From Chara braunii (lineage: Eukaryota; Streptophyta; Charophyceae; Charales; Characeae), in contig BFEA01000076.1 in assembly GCA_003427395.1 (NCBI GenBank), forward strand, positions 1,682,252 through 1,713,523: a stretch of 31,272 nt of DNA, read 5' to 3'. How positions within the stretch are numbered: the first letter of the stretch is position 1; every line of letters starts with the position of its first letter. The position numbers were made by a program, and so were the translations under genes. The notes under the pieces were generated by a model. It searched no databases. It saw only the letters and a program-made list of their open reading frames with translations, and was not told where the DNA came from. Positions 1 through 8,469 of the stretch are shown here, in pieces.

Positions 1-43
<43 letters not shown>

Positions 44-53
44 GATGATGATG
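1..53. repeat. (AG)n plus (GAT)n microsatellite
   Basis: The window opens inside an uninterrupted AG dinucleotide run of about 38 bases, followed by four to five GAT triplets. The left end is cut by the window, so the full length is unknown. Confidence 0.95.
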
Positions 54-445
54 CGAGGGCACATACCTGGTATTGGTGATGATCTACATGGGCGACATCT
101 TCAAGTACTTTGGAGGCTGCTGACGTCAACAGTTGCATTGTCAATTAGTAAGCTAGTAGTAGCTGTGTAGGGAGTAGGCTGGGGGGCGGGCGCCGAGCGC
201 CAAGTAGGGAGATAGGGACTGGATACATGTGTTGGTGGTGGCGAGAGCAGGCTCTCATTAACATTGGTTTTCAGTGCTACGAGTCTCCATTGGTGTCATA
301 TTGGTGCAATGCTGCTTTCTGAACACTGTGATACGATCCGGCTTTCAATGTGATTGTGCAATCTGAATATTGTCATCTCGCTATTGCTCATTTTCCTTGC
401 ATTTATTTCTGATCCTCGGTGTCCACGTCCCCATTTCTTAAATAT
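54..445. other. Unassigned flank left of element A
   Basis: I find no convincing coding region or known repeat here. The short open frames lack family motifs. The last bases (ATAT at 442-445) match the bases just after element A, so this is probably the left part of the pre-insertion target. It does not recognisably continue element B, which lies on the other side of A. Confidence 0.5.
442..445. repeat. Left target-site duplication of element A (ATAT)
   Basis: ATAT directly precedes the 5' LTR start TGAAACGG and is repeated directly after the 3' LTR end. Four bases is short and AT-rich, so chance agreement is possible. Extending to five bases breaks the match (AATAT versus ATATT). Confidence 0.5.
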
Positions 446-1389
446 TGAAACGGTTTCCATCTTTACAGCAGCAGATGCAGATCCCAGGGCTCGATCCCCA
501 GACCTTGTCCTTACCCGTGTACAATATCAGATGCCCTGTGTGTGTTTGAACCCGCGACCTGTGTCTCGCGAGTCGCCTGTACGATGTTGTAGGATAGTGG
601 GGCTGTCGGGTTTTGAACTGTAGGTCTGTCAGGTAGGGTCCGTAGCTGTGTAGGGGTCATAGTTGTTGCAATTCTGAAAGGTCAAGGTCGTAGCTGCTAC
701 AGTCCTGAGAGGTCAAAGTCGTAGCTGCTACAGTCCCGAAAGGTCAAGTCTACAGACTTTTGGAAGGTCCAGAAGTGGCCTTCGAGAGTTGTCCATGTTA
801 GACCAGAGGCAAGTGGGCAGTCCAGCTTTGTCGAGTCAGCGGTACCCAGTCCCAGTTGCACTTTGTTCCGGTCAGCGGGCACCATGTGGGACTTTGTGCA
901 CCATGGGCCCGGTGGAAAGGAGCAGACCAGCGACCAACAGAAGTATAAATCAAGAGGCAGCGCCCAGCCATTCATTCATTCTGTTGTGAGCCATGTGGAA
1001 GCGTTGTCCGAGCGTCTTGTGCAAGGTGGGCTGCGAGCGAGAAGGGGCGGCCATTGCCGCTAGCAGCTAGGAAGTAGAAGGCGGCCATAGCTTCCATAGA
1101 CTAGAGTTAGGCTGTAGTTAGTGTGTGTGTGAGTGTGCGGTACAAAGTGAGCGTGCGTGGAATATCCAGGGAGATCCAGAGTAGTTGCATGTGAACAGTT
1201 GCTGCGAATTAAGTATAGGAAGGGTGATGTGAGGGCGCTCAGGCGCCATAGCCAGCTTGAAGCGAATTTGAATCTGAACTGTGTTCTCGGCCTTGATATC
1301 TCTGAGCTTTGTGTGGGCGCCTGGCGCCAGTGTGGATTGCGACCTGTTTGCATGCATGCGGATTAAGAACGAAGACGAGTCCGGTTGCA
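446..1389 (+). repeat. 5' LTR of element A
   Basis: It starts TGAAACGG and ends GGTTGCA, so it has TG...CA termini, and the primer-binding site begins two bases later. Most of it aligns with 8470-9410. The start is confirmed by two other LTRs in the window, which begin TGAAAGGG (24342) and TGAAACGG (31088). It contains a TATA box at 944-950, three tRNA-T-arm-like motifs near 487, 541 and 607, and two GCCATAGC motifs. Confidence 0.92.
944..950 (+). promoter_or_regulatory. TATA box of element A 5' LTR
   Basis: TATAAAT lies in the middle of the LTR, followed by the conserved stretch CAAGAGGCAGCG. The same arrangement occurs in the 3' LTR (8958) and in element D (24760). Conservation across three LTRs supports a Pol II promoter with transcription starting a few tens of bases downstream; the start itself is inferred. 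Confidence 0.75.
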
Positions 1390-1390
1390 T

Positions 1391-1408
1391 TGGTATCGGA
1401 GCAGGTTC
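1391..1408 (+). other. Primer-binding site, initiator-Met tRNA type (element A)
   Basis: TGGTATCGGAGCAGGTTC closely matches the complement of a plant initiator-Met tRNA 3' end (TGGTATCAGAGCC type), with one substitution and a one-base length difference. It lies two bases after the LTR's terminal CA, as expected for the site where minus-strand DNA synthesis starts. Confidence 0.88.
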
Positions 1409-1609
1409 CCGCTGTTTCACGCTCCATCGTCGTCGTCAACACAAAGGAGAGGTGCCAGTCTGACGCCACGTCAGCAGTGCGCCATAGCACGAAGAGAAGA
1501 AGCGCCAGTTGGGCGCCATAGCAGCAGCCGCGCCATTGAAAAAGAAGGGTCCACCATAGCTTCGAAGCTGCAGGAAGACACCGCGCACCTGCACAAAGAA
1601 CGACGACGA

Positions 1610-1653
<44 letters not shown>

Positions 1654-1904
1654 AATACAAGATTGGTTGTGCGATTCAAAGAAGAAGGTGGCGGCCATAG
1701 CCGCCGGGCTCGGACAAGAGGAGGAAGACGAAGGAGGAGACTTGGAGCGAGAAGAAAATCAAGCGAGGAAGAAAGGAAGTGAAGAAGAAAGAAGAGACGA
1801 GGAAGGAAAGAGAAGCCATAGCCGGGGTGGAAGGAAGGAGAGAGAAGGAGGGAAGTGAAGGTTGGTGGGAGAGAAAGGGTCGGCAGCCATAGCCGAGTTG
1901 AGCG
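1409..1904 (+). other. Element A leader, proximal part, with (GA)n tract
   Basis: This is non-coding leader RNA sequence between the primer site and gag. It contains a 40-base GA dinucleotide run at 1613-1652 and GCCATAGC motifs at 1481, 1515, 1694, 1815 and 1886, plus ACCATAGC at 1553. Open frames through here are arginine/glutamate low-complexity products of the GA tract and have no ATG of their own. A packaging or dimerisation role is possible but unproven. Confidence 0.7.
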
Positions 1905-2130
1905 TTGACCAAGGAGTTGACCTGTGTTGACCAAGGTGTTGACCAAGGTGTTGACCAAGGTGTTGATCGAGGTGTTGACTGAGGTGTTGATTGGGGTTGA
2001 CCGAAGCGTTGACTGAGGTGTTGACCGGAGTTGACATGGGCGTTGACTGCGGTGTTGACCAATGTTGAACAAGACGTTGACCAGGGAGTTGACCAGCGTT
2101 GACCGAAGCTGTTGATCACGAATTTGACCA
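1905..2130 (+). repeat. TTGAC[C/T] tandem array in element A leader (W-box-like)
   Basis: Diverged 10- to 12-bp units built on GTTGACCAAGGT are repeated through about 225 bp. Exact TTGACC or TTGACT occurs at 1905, 1917, 1927, 1939, 1951, 1975, 1997, 2009, 2021, 2043, 2055, 2077, 2089, 2099 and 2124; the intervening units carry TTGATC, TTGATT, TTGACA or TTGAAC. TTGAC[C/T] is the core of the W-box bound by WRKY transcription factors in the green lineage. The binding role is inference; the array is seen directly. Confidence 0.85.
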
Positions 2131-2714
2131 AGCTGGAGTTGGTATACTCTCGTCAAGCCTTCAGCCTATTCCCTCGCCCTACGGATGTGCACCCACCCCA
2201 TGGTACTTGCTGAGTCTGTTTGTCTCTTCATTCTGCATTGAGTCTCTTTTGTCCAGGTGATAGGAACTCCGTATATGAGGTCGTAGAGCTGTGTTGACCA
2301 AACCCACACGGGCTAAGTAGGGCCGCTATCCATGTCTAACGACTGACACATCCCGAAGGACTAACCCTCCCAAGGACCGGTACAGACCGGCGGGCTGCTC
2401 AGTGTGGCATGGTTGGCCCAAAATTCGAGCTGTGGGCTGCACAACCAGTTGTCTAAGTCTTGAGAGGACTTTCTGATCACGTCGTCCTGTTTGCGACGTT
2501 AAGGAATTCCCTGGGAGTTATGGGGGATCTCCTTAAATGCCTCCTGATCAGTAGTAAAGTCCTGTAGTGATAGCCTTAGCAGTAGGTCTAGGCTAGAGAC
2601 CATAGTTGACAGGGTCCCAAAGGGATTTTGTAGTCCTTAGAGAGAGTCCGTCAGTCAGTCGGTGGGTAGGTCTAAGTGGTGAGTGGGACAGTCCCTTGTC
2701 GTGCACGTATCACC
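2131..2714 (+). other. Element A leader, distal part
   Basis: About 580 bp lie between the TTGAC array and the gag start. It has no long open frame and no homologue elsewhere in the window that I can see. It probably belongs to the long 5' untranslated region typical of this element family. Confidence 0.55.
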
Positions 2715-4793
2715 ATGGATGACTACCCGATGTACGGCTTGCCCGTGGGGTTCTCCCTCTGGGGGACCCTTTGGTGTCTCATGTTTCCCTTAGGTTTCTG
2801 GCACACGTTTTCATGTAGAGTCCAGACGAGGGGTGGTACCGGGACCACTCCTTACACAAAGGAGCAGGAGGAGGAGGCCGCGAAGAGTCTGATTGAGCAG
2901 AAGGCCAAGAAACAGAGAGAGAGAGTTGGTGAAGCAGGCCAAAAAGTTGGCCTTACAGGAGGAGTAGGCGGCGAAGAAGAAACAGTTGGAGGAGTTGGAA
3001 ATGTTGAAGGAGGAAGAAGAAAGGAGAAGAAAGGATAAAGGCGGTGGAAGAAGAAGAAGAAGAGGTATAAGAAGAAGTCCCCTTGATAAGAAAGGTTACC
3101 ACAAAAAGAGGGGAGTCAAGTGGCACGAAGAAGGAGGACCCATGGTTGGAGAAGAAGGTCTCAGAGTGGGTCGCCAATCTGTCCCTGGGCGCCAAAGAAG
3201 AGGCGATGCTATATGTTTTCAGGGTAGAACAGGAGGCGGTAGTAAGGGAGCTGGAGGCATAAGAAGACCGCCTATGCCGCCAGACAATTGAAGAAGAAAA
3301 GAAGTTGGAGTGGAAATTGCGACTTAGTAGAGAAAAGAAACAACGAATGGAGGCGGCAGATAAGGTGGCGAATAAGTTGGGGGTGGTGAGAGAGCAGAGA
3401 ATGCAGATGGAGGCACAAACAGACTTCCAGGGAAAAATGGAGGTCATGGCTAGAAATATAGAACTCCTGGCGAAGGCTCAAGAAGAGCAGTTCCAGTTTG
3501 TGCGGGGCCAGGATGTAGCCTTGCGATCTATTTGATTGGGCTTTAGAGAATTCGCACGTGAGATGATGATCCACGTAGGCACAAAGATGAAAGCGAGGAT
3601 GGAAAACATAGAGTGATTCTGCACAGGCGCTATAGAGGGCGCCAAGCTGGCAGCTCCAAAGGAGGAGGAAGCGCGTCCCCGTAGAGATCCAATCAAAGTT
3701 AAGTTCCCTAATTCGTACAATGGGACGAAGGGGGAAAACTTTGACAATTGGGAGACAAACATTAACTCTTATGTTCACCTCCATACGATCTTCCCTGAGG
3801 AGCAAGTCCTTATCGCTTTCCATGCCCTTAAGGATGAAGCAGCAAGCTTCGCCCGATCACTCGCTCGCGCAGCCAAGTGCGAACATGACATGGCATCTTA
3901 CTCCATGATCACCCCCCTGAACAAATTTTTTAAGTTGCTTCGTGAAAGATTTGTTGATGCCACTAGAGGGATTAGAACCTCTGATAAATTGCAAACTGTC
4001 CACTTTCGTCCGCGGAAGAGTGTCAGGGCACTCAAGGGAGTTATGGACGAGCTGATTGCCATCCCTGGCCATGGGGTCACTGAGACCCAACATGTCCAAC
4101 TGTTTTATCGTGCCATGTCCAAGCCTTTACGCGGACATTTCTTTGAGAAGAGCAAGGAGTCTACTATGACCTACGATACCCTGAGTAGGGAAGAAGTGAC
4201 TTTTGAGGCCCAGTCCATGCCAGCTTCTACCTTCTGGCAAAAAGATTTGGACAAGGGGCAAAAATGGAAGGGTCGTACCATATCTGGCCAAGTCAGGGCC
4301 AAGGATCATTTGATCCTTACTTTCACGAGGGAGGTATGGAAGAGGTCCCATATAGTCAGGAGAGTGGGGCCTGGAGGAGGAGGATAGTGGCAATGGTCAG
4401 GGGAGGACTTATGTTGCTGTCGCGGTTGGAGGGAGGTCGCAAGGAAGAGGAGGAGGTCGAGGCCAAGAGGGTTGGGCCTCTAGTGGTCGAGGGCAGAGCG
4501 ATCAGGGGGTTGGCGGCGGAGGTAACCGCCAAGAGGGAGGCCGGGGTCAAGGTCCCCTGCAAAACCGTTCTCGTTTCAACCGATCACCTCCCAGGAGGGG
4601 TGAATGGCACCCTAGCTTGCCACAAGGCAGACCCTGGGAAGAGCTGGGCTTAGAAGAGATAGTGTGGCAGAGGAGAATAAACCAGGATCAGTGTATCTAT
4701 TGCGGTGATCCAGGGCACATCATTAAATACTACCCCAAATATAGAGATGACTGGCGAGTTGCTGCTCAGGCAGCAAACGGCAACCGCCAATAG
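2715..4793 (+). pseudogene. gag: Element A gag (broken)
   Basis: Gag would form the retroelement particle and bind its RNA. The chosen start ATG at 2715 sits in a good eukaryotic context (CACCATGG). The first 40 residues are hydrophobic and aromatic (YGLPVGFSLWGTLW...). A long charged coiled coil rich in Glu, Lys, Arg and Gln runs to about 3530, followed by a capsid-like domain at about 3690-4250. Near the end, at 4692-4733, is a CCHC-type zinc knuckle whose last Cys is Tyr. The reading moves from frame 3 to frame 1 near 2930, to frame 2 by about 3100, and back to frame 3 before 4690. In-frame stops include TAG 2965, TAA 3260, TGA 3533 and TGA 3614. The terminal stop is TAG at 4791. The identity is firm because of position, coiled coil and knuckle; the capsid family assignment is less certain. 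Confidence 0.85.
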
Positions 4794-4949
4794 GGGTCGC
4801 AACTGCCCTTACCCCTAGACCATGTGGAGAAGAGTGCAGCACAGAGAAACTCCCAAACCACATGTGTCTATGGCAGAGGTTGCTGGCCACTGTCTAGGTA
4901 GTTTTGTCCAGAGACCGCTTGTGTTAGAGTCTCTCTAGGCACTTCCCTC

Positions 4950-5621
4950 ACAGGTCTGGCAGAGGAGTTGAAGGAGAGGATGCTGGTCTCGACCAAGATG
5001 AAAAAAAATGGTAAGGGACTAGTTTTAGTAGATGTAGAGGTTTTTAGAGGTAGGGAAGGGGCCCTTATAGACAGTGGGGTTACCCGTAGCTATCAGTCGC
5101 AAAGCGCTGCAGAAGTTGAAGCTAAGTCTAAAGGTCCAAAAGCTAGAAGAGCCTATAGTCTGTATCCTCGCCGACAATCGCACTATGCGAGTCGAGGATT
5201 ATGTCGAGGGACTCCAGCCATATTTTCTCCTAGAGAAAGATGGGAAGGTAGAGAGAGTTCTCCATTCCCTGACTCTCCTCGTAGAGCACAACCTCCCATT
5301 CGATATGGTCCTGGGAATGGACTAGGGAGAGGCAATCAAGGCCACACTCCATCTGAGAGAGCACGAGTGTAGGCTCCCTAGTCCATCGGGTGAAGTTAAG
5401 ACTGCTCGCCTATTCCATGTGTCAGGAGTAGATAACCCTCTGGCACATTGTTGTCTCAGCGCTCCAGCGTTCGCGCGATTAGTGAAGAAGGAACAATTAG
5501 AAGAACAGGTTTTTGTGGCCTATGTTAGGTCTGTCACTAAGCCTAAGGAAGAGGAACCCGCTAATCCAACTATTGCCAAGCTGCTGGAAGAATATGTAGA
5601 CTTATCTGAGCCGCCTACAGA
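4950..5621 (+). pseudogene. pro: Element A aspartic protease and linker to RT (broken)
   Basis: This retropepsin-type protease would cut Gag-Pol into its parts. The catalytic motif reads ALIDSGVTRS, with the active Asp codon at 5070-5072, so the D-S-G triad is intact. Just after it (near 5090) the frame shifts by one position. The rest of the fold continues in the new frame, with the hydrophobic strand LPFDMVLGMD that ends the protease core. A TAG at 5323-5325 follows GMD where the sister family position is normally Trp. A linker continues to about 5620, where another one-base shift leads into RT. Confidence 0.85.
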
Positions 5622-6497
5622 GTAGTATCGCGACCAATCCAGCATCGCATTATAGAGCCTGGCAGTAGGACTCCTAAGGGAGCCATCTATAGAATGTTCC
5701 CAAGGGAGCTAGAGGAGTTGCGCAAGCAACTAGATGAGCTCCTCGAGAAGGGTTGGATTACGCCCAGTTCATCTCCGTTTGGAGCACCTCTTCTGCCTGT
5801 CCCTAAGAAGGAGGGAGAACTTCGAATGTGCATTGGCTATAGGGGTCTTAATGTCGTCATAGTGAAGAACGCAGAACCACTTCCCCGTATAGATGATCTG
5901 TTAGATCTGGTGCAGGGCTGCAAGTACTTCTTTAAGATAGATTTGAAGTCTGGCTATCATTAGATAGAAGTGCATCCTGATGATCAGTACAAGACGACAT
6001 TCAAGACTAGATATGGACACTACGAGTTTATAGTGATGCCTTTTGCATCGGCCACATTCCAGCGTTGCATGAACGATTTGTTTAGGCCGTGGTTAGATAG
6101 ATTTGTAGTTGTGTACCTAGATGATATTCTAGTATTTAGTCAGACCCTCCAGGAGTACAAGGCTCATTTGAGGCAGGTCTTGGAGAAGCTGAGAGAGGCT
6201 AACTTCAAGATCAACACAAAGAAGTGTGAGTGGGCCAAGACACAGGTCTTGCACTTGGGCCACGTTTTAGATGGAGATGGCATTGAACCTGAGGACAGCA
6301 AGATAGCAGCGATTAGAGATTGGTCGACTCATTGCACGTTGACAGAGTTGTGATCATTCTTAGGCCTAACAAACTACTAAAGGAAGTTCGTGAGGAACTT
6401 CTCTACCATCGCTGCACCCCTTCACACACTGCTAAGGAAGGAAGCGATCTGGGAGTGGGATCGAGATTGTACAACGGCCTTAAAGAAGTTAAGCGGG
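5622..6497 (+). pseudogene. pol: Element A reverse transcriptase (broken)
   Basis: RT would copy the element's RNA into DNA. The fingers/palm signature is clear: [16 protein letters not shown] at about 5738-5790, then [27 protein letters not shown], and the catalytic YLDD at 6114-6125. Damage: TAG at 5961 after GYH, where Gln is usual; TGA at 6351; TAA at 6378; and a frame change near 6490. The conserved MPFG...NAP...TF segment reads MPFASATF at about 6036-6060, about four residues shorter than the family norm, which is consistent with an in-frame deletion. The family call is very secure. Confidence 0.95.
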
Positions 6498-6905
6498 GCT
6501 TGATAAAATATCCAGTCCTCAAAGTAGCTGATCCATCTTTACCCTTCGTTGTCGATACCGGCGCAAGTCGGTACGGTATAGGTGTTGTTTTACAGCAAGA
6601 TGATGACAATGGGTATAGTCCTGTAGAGTTCATGTCCGCTAGGATGTCTTCAGAAAAGGTAGCGACATCAACCTGTGAGAGGGAACTCCACACCCTCAGG
6701 CAAGCCTTAGATCACTGGAAGCACTACTTGCTTGGGAGACACTTCAAAGTCTATCCAGACCACAAGACGTTGAGGTGGTTGAAGACGCAGGCCAAGATGA
6801 CACCTAAGCTTACTAGGTGGGCCGCGAAGATAGACCAATTTAACTTTGAGCTCAAGCCTGTTAAAGGAAAGTACAATGTAGTTGCGGACGCTCTAAGTAG
6901 GAGAG
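6498..6905 (+). pseudogene. pol: Element A RNase H (open frame, catalytic residue changed)
   Basis: RNase H would degrade the RNA strand of the RNA-DNA hybrid. The open frame is continuous here. Recognisable segments are LPFVVDTGASRYGIGVVLQQ, the CERELHTLRQ helix containing the catalytic Glu, FKVYPDHKTLRWL with its Asp, and KYNVVADALSRR with the last Asp. The first catalytic motif normally reads T-D-A-S; here the Asp position is Gly (codon GGC, 6560-6562). That should inactivate the domain even though the frame is open. Confidence 0.9.
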
Positions 6906-8216
6906 CTGATTACTTTGGAGCGATAGTTCACTATTTGGACATAAGGAAAGACCTGCAACAGAAAGTCAAAGAAGCGTATGCGCAGGACCCTATTTATAGC
7001 GACCTCCTCAAGAGAGTTAAGGAGTCTCTAGAGTCTGAACCAGATTACAATGCTACAGACGGGTTGTTGTTTGAGAAGACTCATGTGGTGGATCGATTAT
7101 GCGTCCCCGACAGTGAAGAGATATGTAGTTTGATCCTAGGGGAATGCCACGATACAGAGGGACACTTCAGTTGGCAAAAGACATTAGCCAACCTCCTACG
7201 CGCATATACATGGCCTGACATGAAGGCTGACTGCATAGAATACGTACGCAGTTGTGAAGTATGCCAGAGGAATAAGACCACTACGTGCGCCCCTCTTGGT
7301 CTTCTCGGGCCCTTGCCTATTCCTGCAGGACCCGGAGATTCTGTGTCCATCGATTTCATGGACGTCGGGGTCAGGAGTAGGCATGGCAAGAGCCAAGTCA
7401 TGGTTAGAGTTGATAGATTTAGCAAATATGCAGTTTTTGTTCCGCTACCCTCAGAGGCACACACAAATTAGTGATACAAAATTTTTTTAATCATTGGGTC
7501 ACTAAGCATGGTCTACCGCTGTCGATAGTTAGTGACAAAGATACCAGGTTCACTAGTTAGAATTGATAGGAACTGATGAGAGTCTACAACTCTAAGTTGT
7601 TGATGTTGTCTGGCCGTCATCCAGAGACTAACGGTCAAACTGAACAAATGAACAAGATCCTGCAACAAGTTCTTAGGATGTTCATTAGACCCGATCAAGT
7701 CAATTGGGACGAGATGCTCCCAAAGGTAGCCAGTGCATACAACAACAATGTACACTTAGCCACTTGTTGCACTCCCAACGAGCTACAAAAGTCCTTTAGA
7801 CCGCACAAACCGTTTGAGGGACTGAACCGCAATCAGATCCAGAGGCTACTGTTCGGTACAAGGGAGTTTGCGCTACAGCATGAGAAAGAGATTGCTACCG
7901 TGGTAGAGAACCTCGGGAAGGCCCAGCACAAGACGATAGAACAAGCCAACAAACACCGTCGCCCATCACAATTCCAAGTAGGCGACTTAGTCTGGGTCAA
8001 GTCAAAAGAGTTTGCTCCCGAGGAGAACATCTCACAGAAGCTATTGCCTGCATATAAAGGACCGTGGCCAATCCTAAAAGTCAAGGGCAAAGAAGACGGG
8101 CCGTCCTACACGATAGAGATTACAGCACACCTCCACACCTACCCAGTTTTTCATGCGTCAAAGTTGTTGCCTTGTACTACAAGTCAACAATTTTTATCGC
8201 AGAGATCCATAATCCC
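6906..8216 (+). pseudogene. pol: Element A integrase (broken)
   Basis: Integrase would insert the DNA copy into the genome. The N-terminal zinc domain is present (HDTEGH ... CEVC, an H-x4-H and C-x2-C pair, about 7147-7270). The catalytic core has its first Asp in SIDFMD (about 7350), the second in VSDKDT (about 7534), and Glu in NGQTEQ (about 7640). From second Asp to Glu there are exactly 35 codons, the canonical D-D-35-E spacing. A one-base shift lies near 7466. Three stops fall between the second Asp and Glu: TAG 7558, TGA 7564 and TAG 7567. A C-terminal GPY/F-like segment (YKGPWPILKVKG) lies near 8053-8088. Confidence 0.93.
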
Positions 8217-8439
8217 TCTGGATATGGATGGAAGGTACGACATTGATCGCATTGTAGTTGAGGATGTATTCAGAACAGGAGGTAGAGGTCGTCCACAGAA
8301 AGAATACAAAGTCAGATTCTCCTTCCAAGAGCCCGAAGACGACTGCTGGTTCACATGAACAGAACTTCTAGAGACTGCTCCCGACGTACTCCGTGCCTAT
8401 GAAAGAGTAAAGAAAGGTAAAAATCCTGTTGTAGATTGA
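8217..8439 (+). pseudogene. pol: Element A chromodomain, C-terminus of Pol (nonsense-interrupted)
   Basis: The segment reading YDIDRIVVEDVF, GGRGRPQKEYKVRF and EPEDDCWF, with acidic, basic and aromatic positions, is the chromodomain tail typical of Ty3/gypsy chromoviruses. It is thought to steer integration by recognising chromatin marks. A TGA at 8356-8358 interrupts it; element D has CGA (Arg) at the same codon. After the stop the frame reads TELLETAPDVLRAYERVKK to the terminal TGA at 8437-8439. Confidence 0.9.
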
Positions 8440-8469
8440 GTTATTCTTGGAGGACCTCGAATTTAGGCC

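Noticed and set aside
476-480. LTR start at TGCAGATCCC instead of 446
   Set aside because: LTRs D and E and the ATAT duplication agree on TGAAA[C/G]GG as the terminus; GCAGATCC is internal.
446-650. tRNA genes in the LTR starts
   Set aside because: The T-arm-like motifs lack the rest of a cloverleaf and recur in every LTR, so they are LTR motifs, not tRNA genes.
1385-1858. 157-codon plus-strand Arg/Glu-rich frame after the primer site
   Set aside because: It starts at TTG rather than ATG, overlaps the LTR end and primer site, and its product is mostly the translation of the GA repeat.
1239-2156. 305-codon minus-strand frame across the LTR and leader of element A
   Set aside because: It is antisense to the leader, made of VNT-type repeats from the TTGACC array and SL repeats from the GA tract, with no domain.
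7570-7590. Second CTGATGAG match, hammerhead-like
   Set aside because: It lies inside integrase coding sequence and no GAAA box or helices accompany it.
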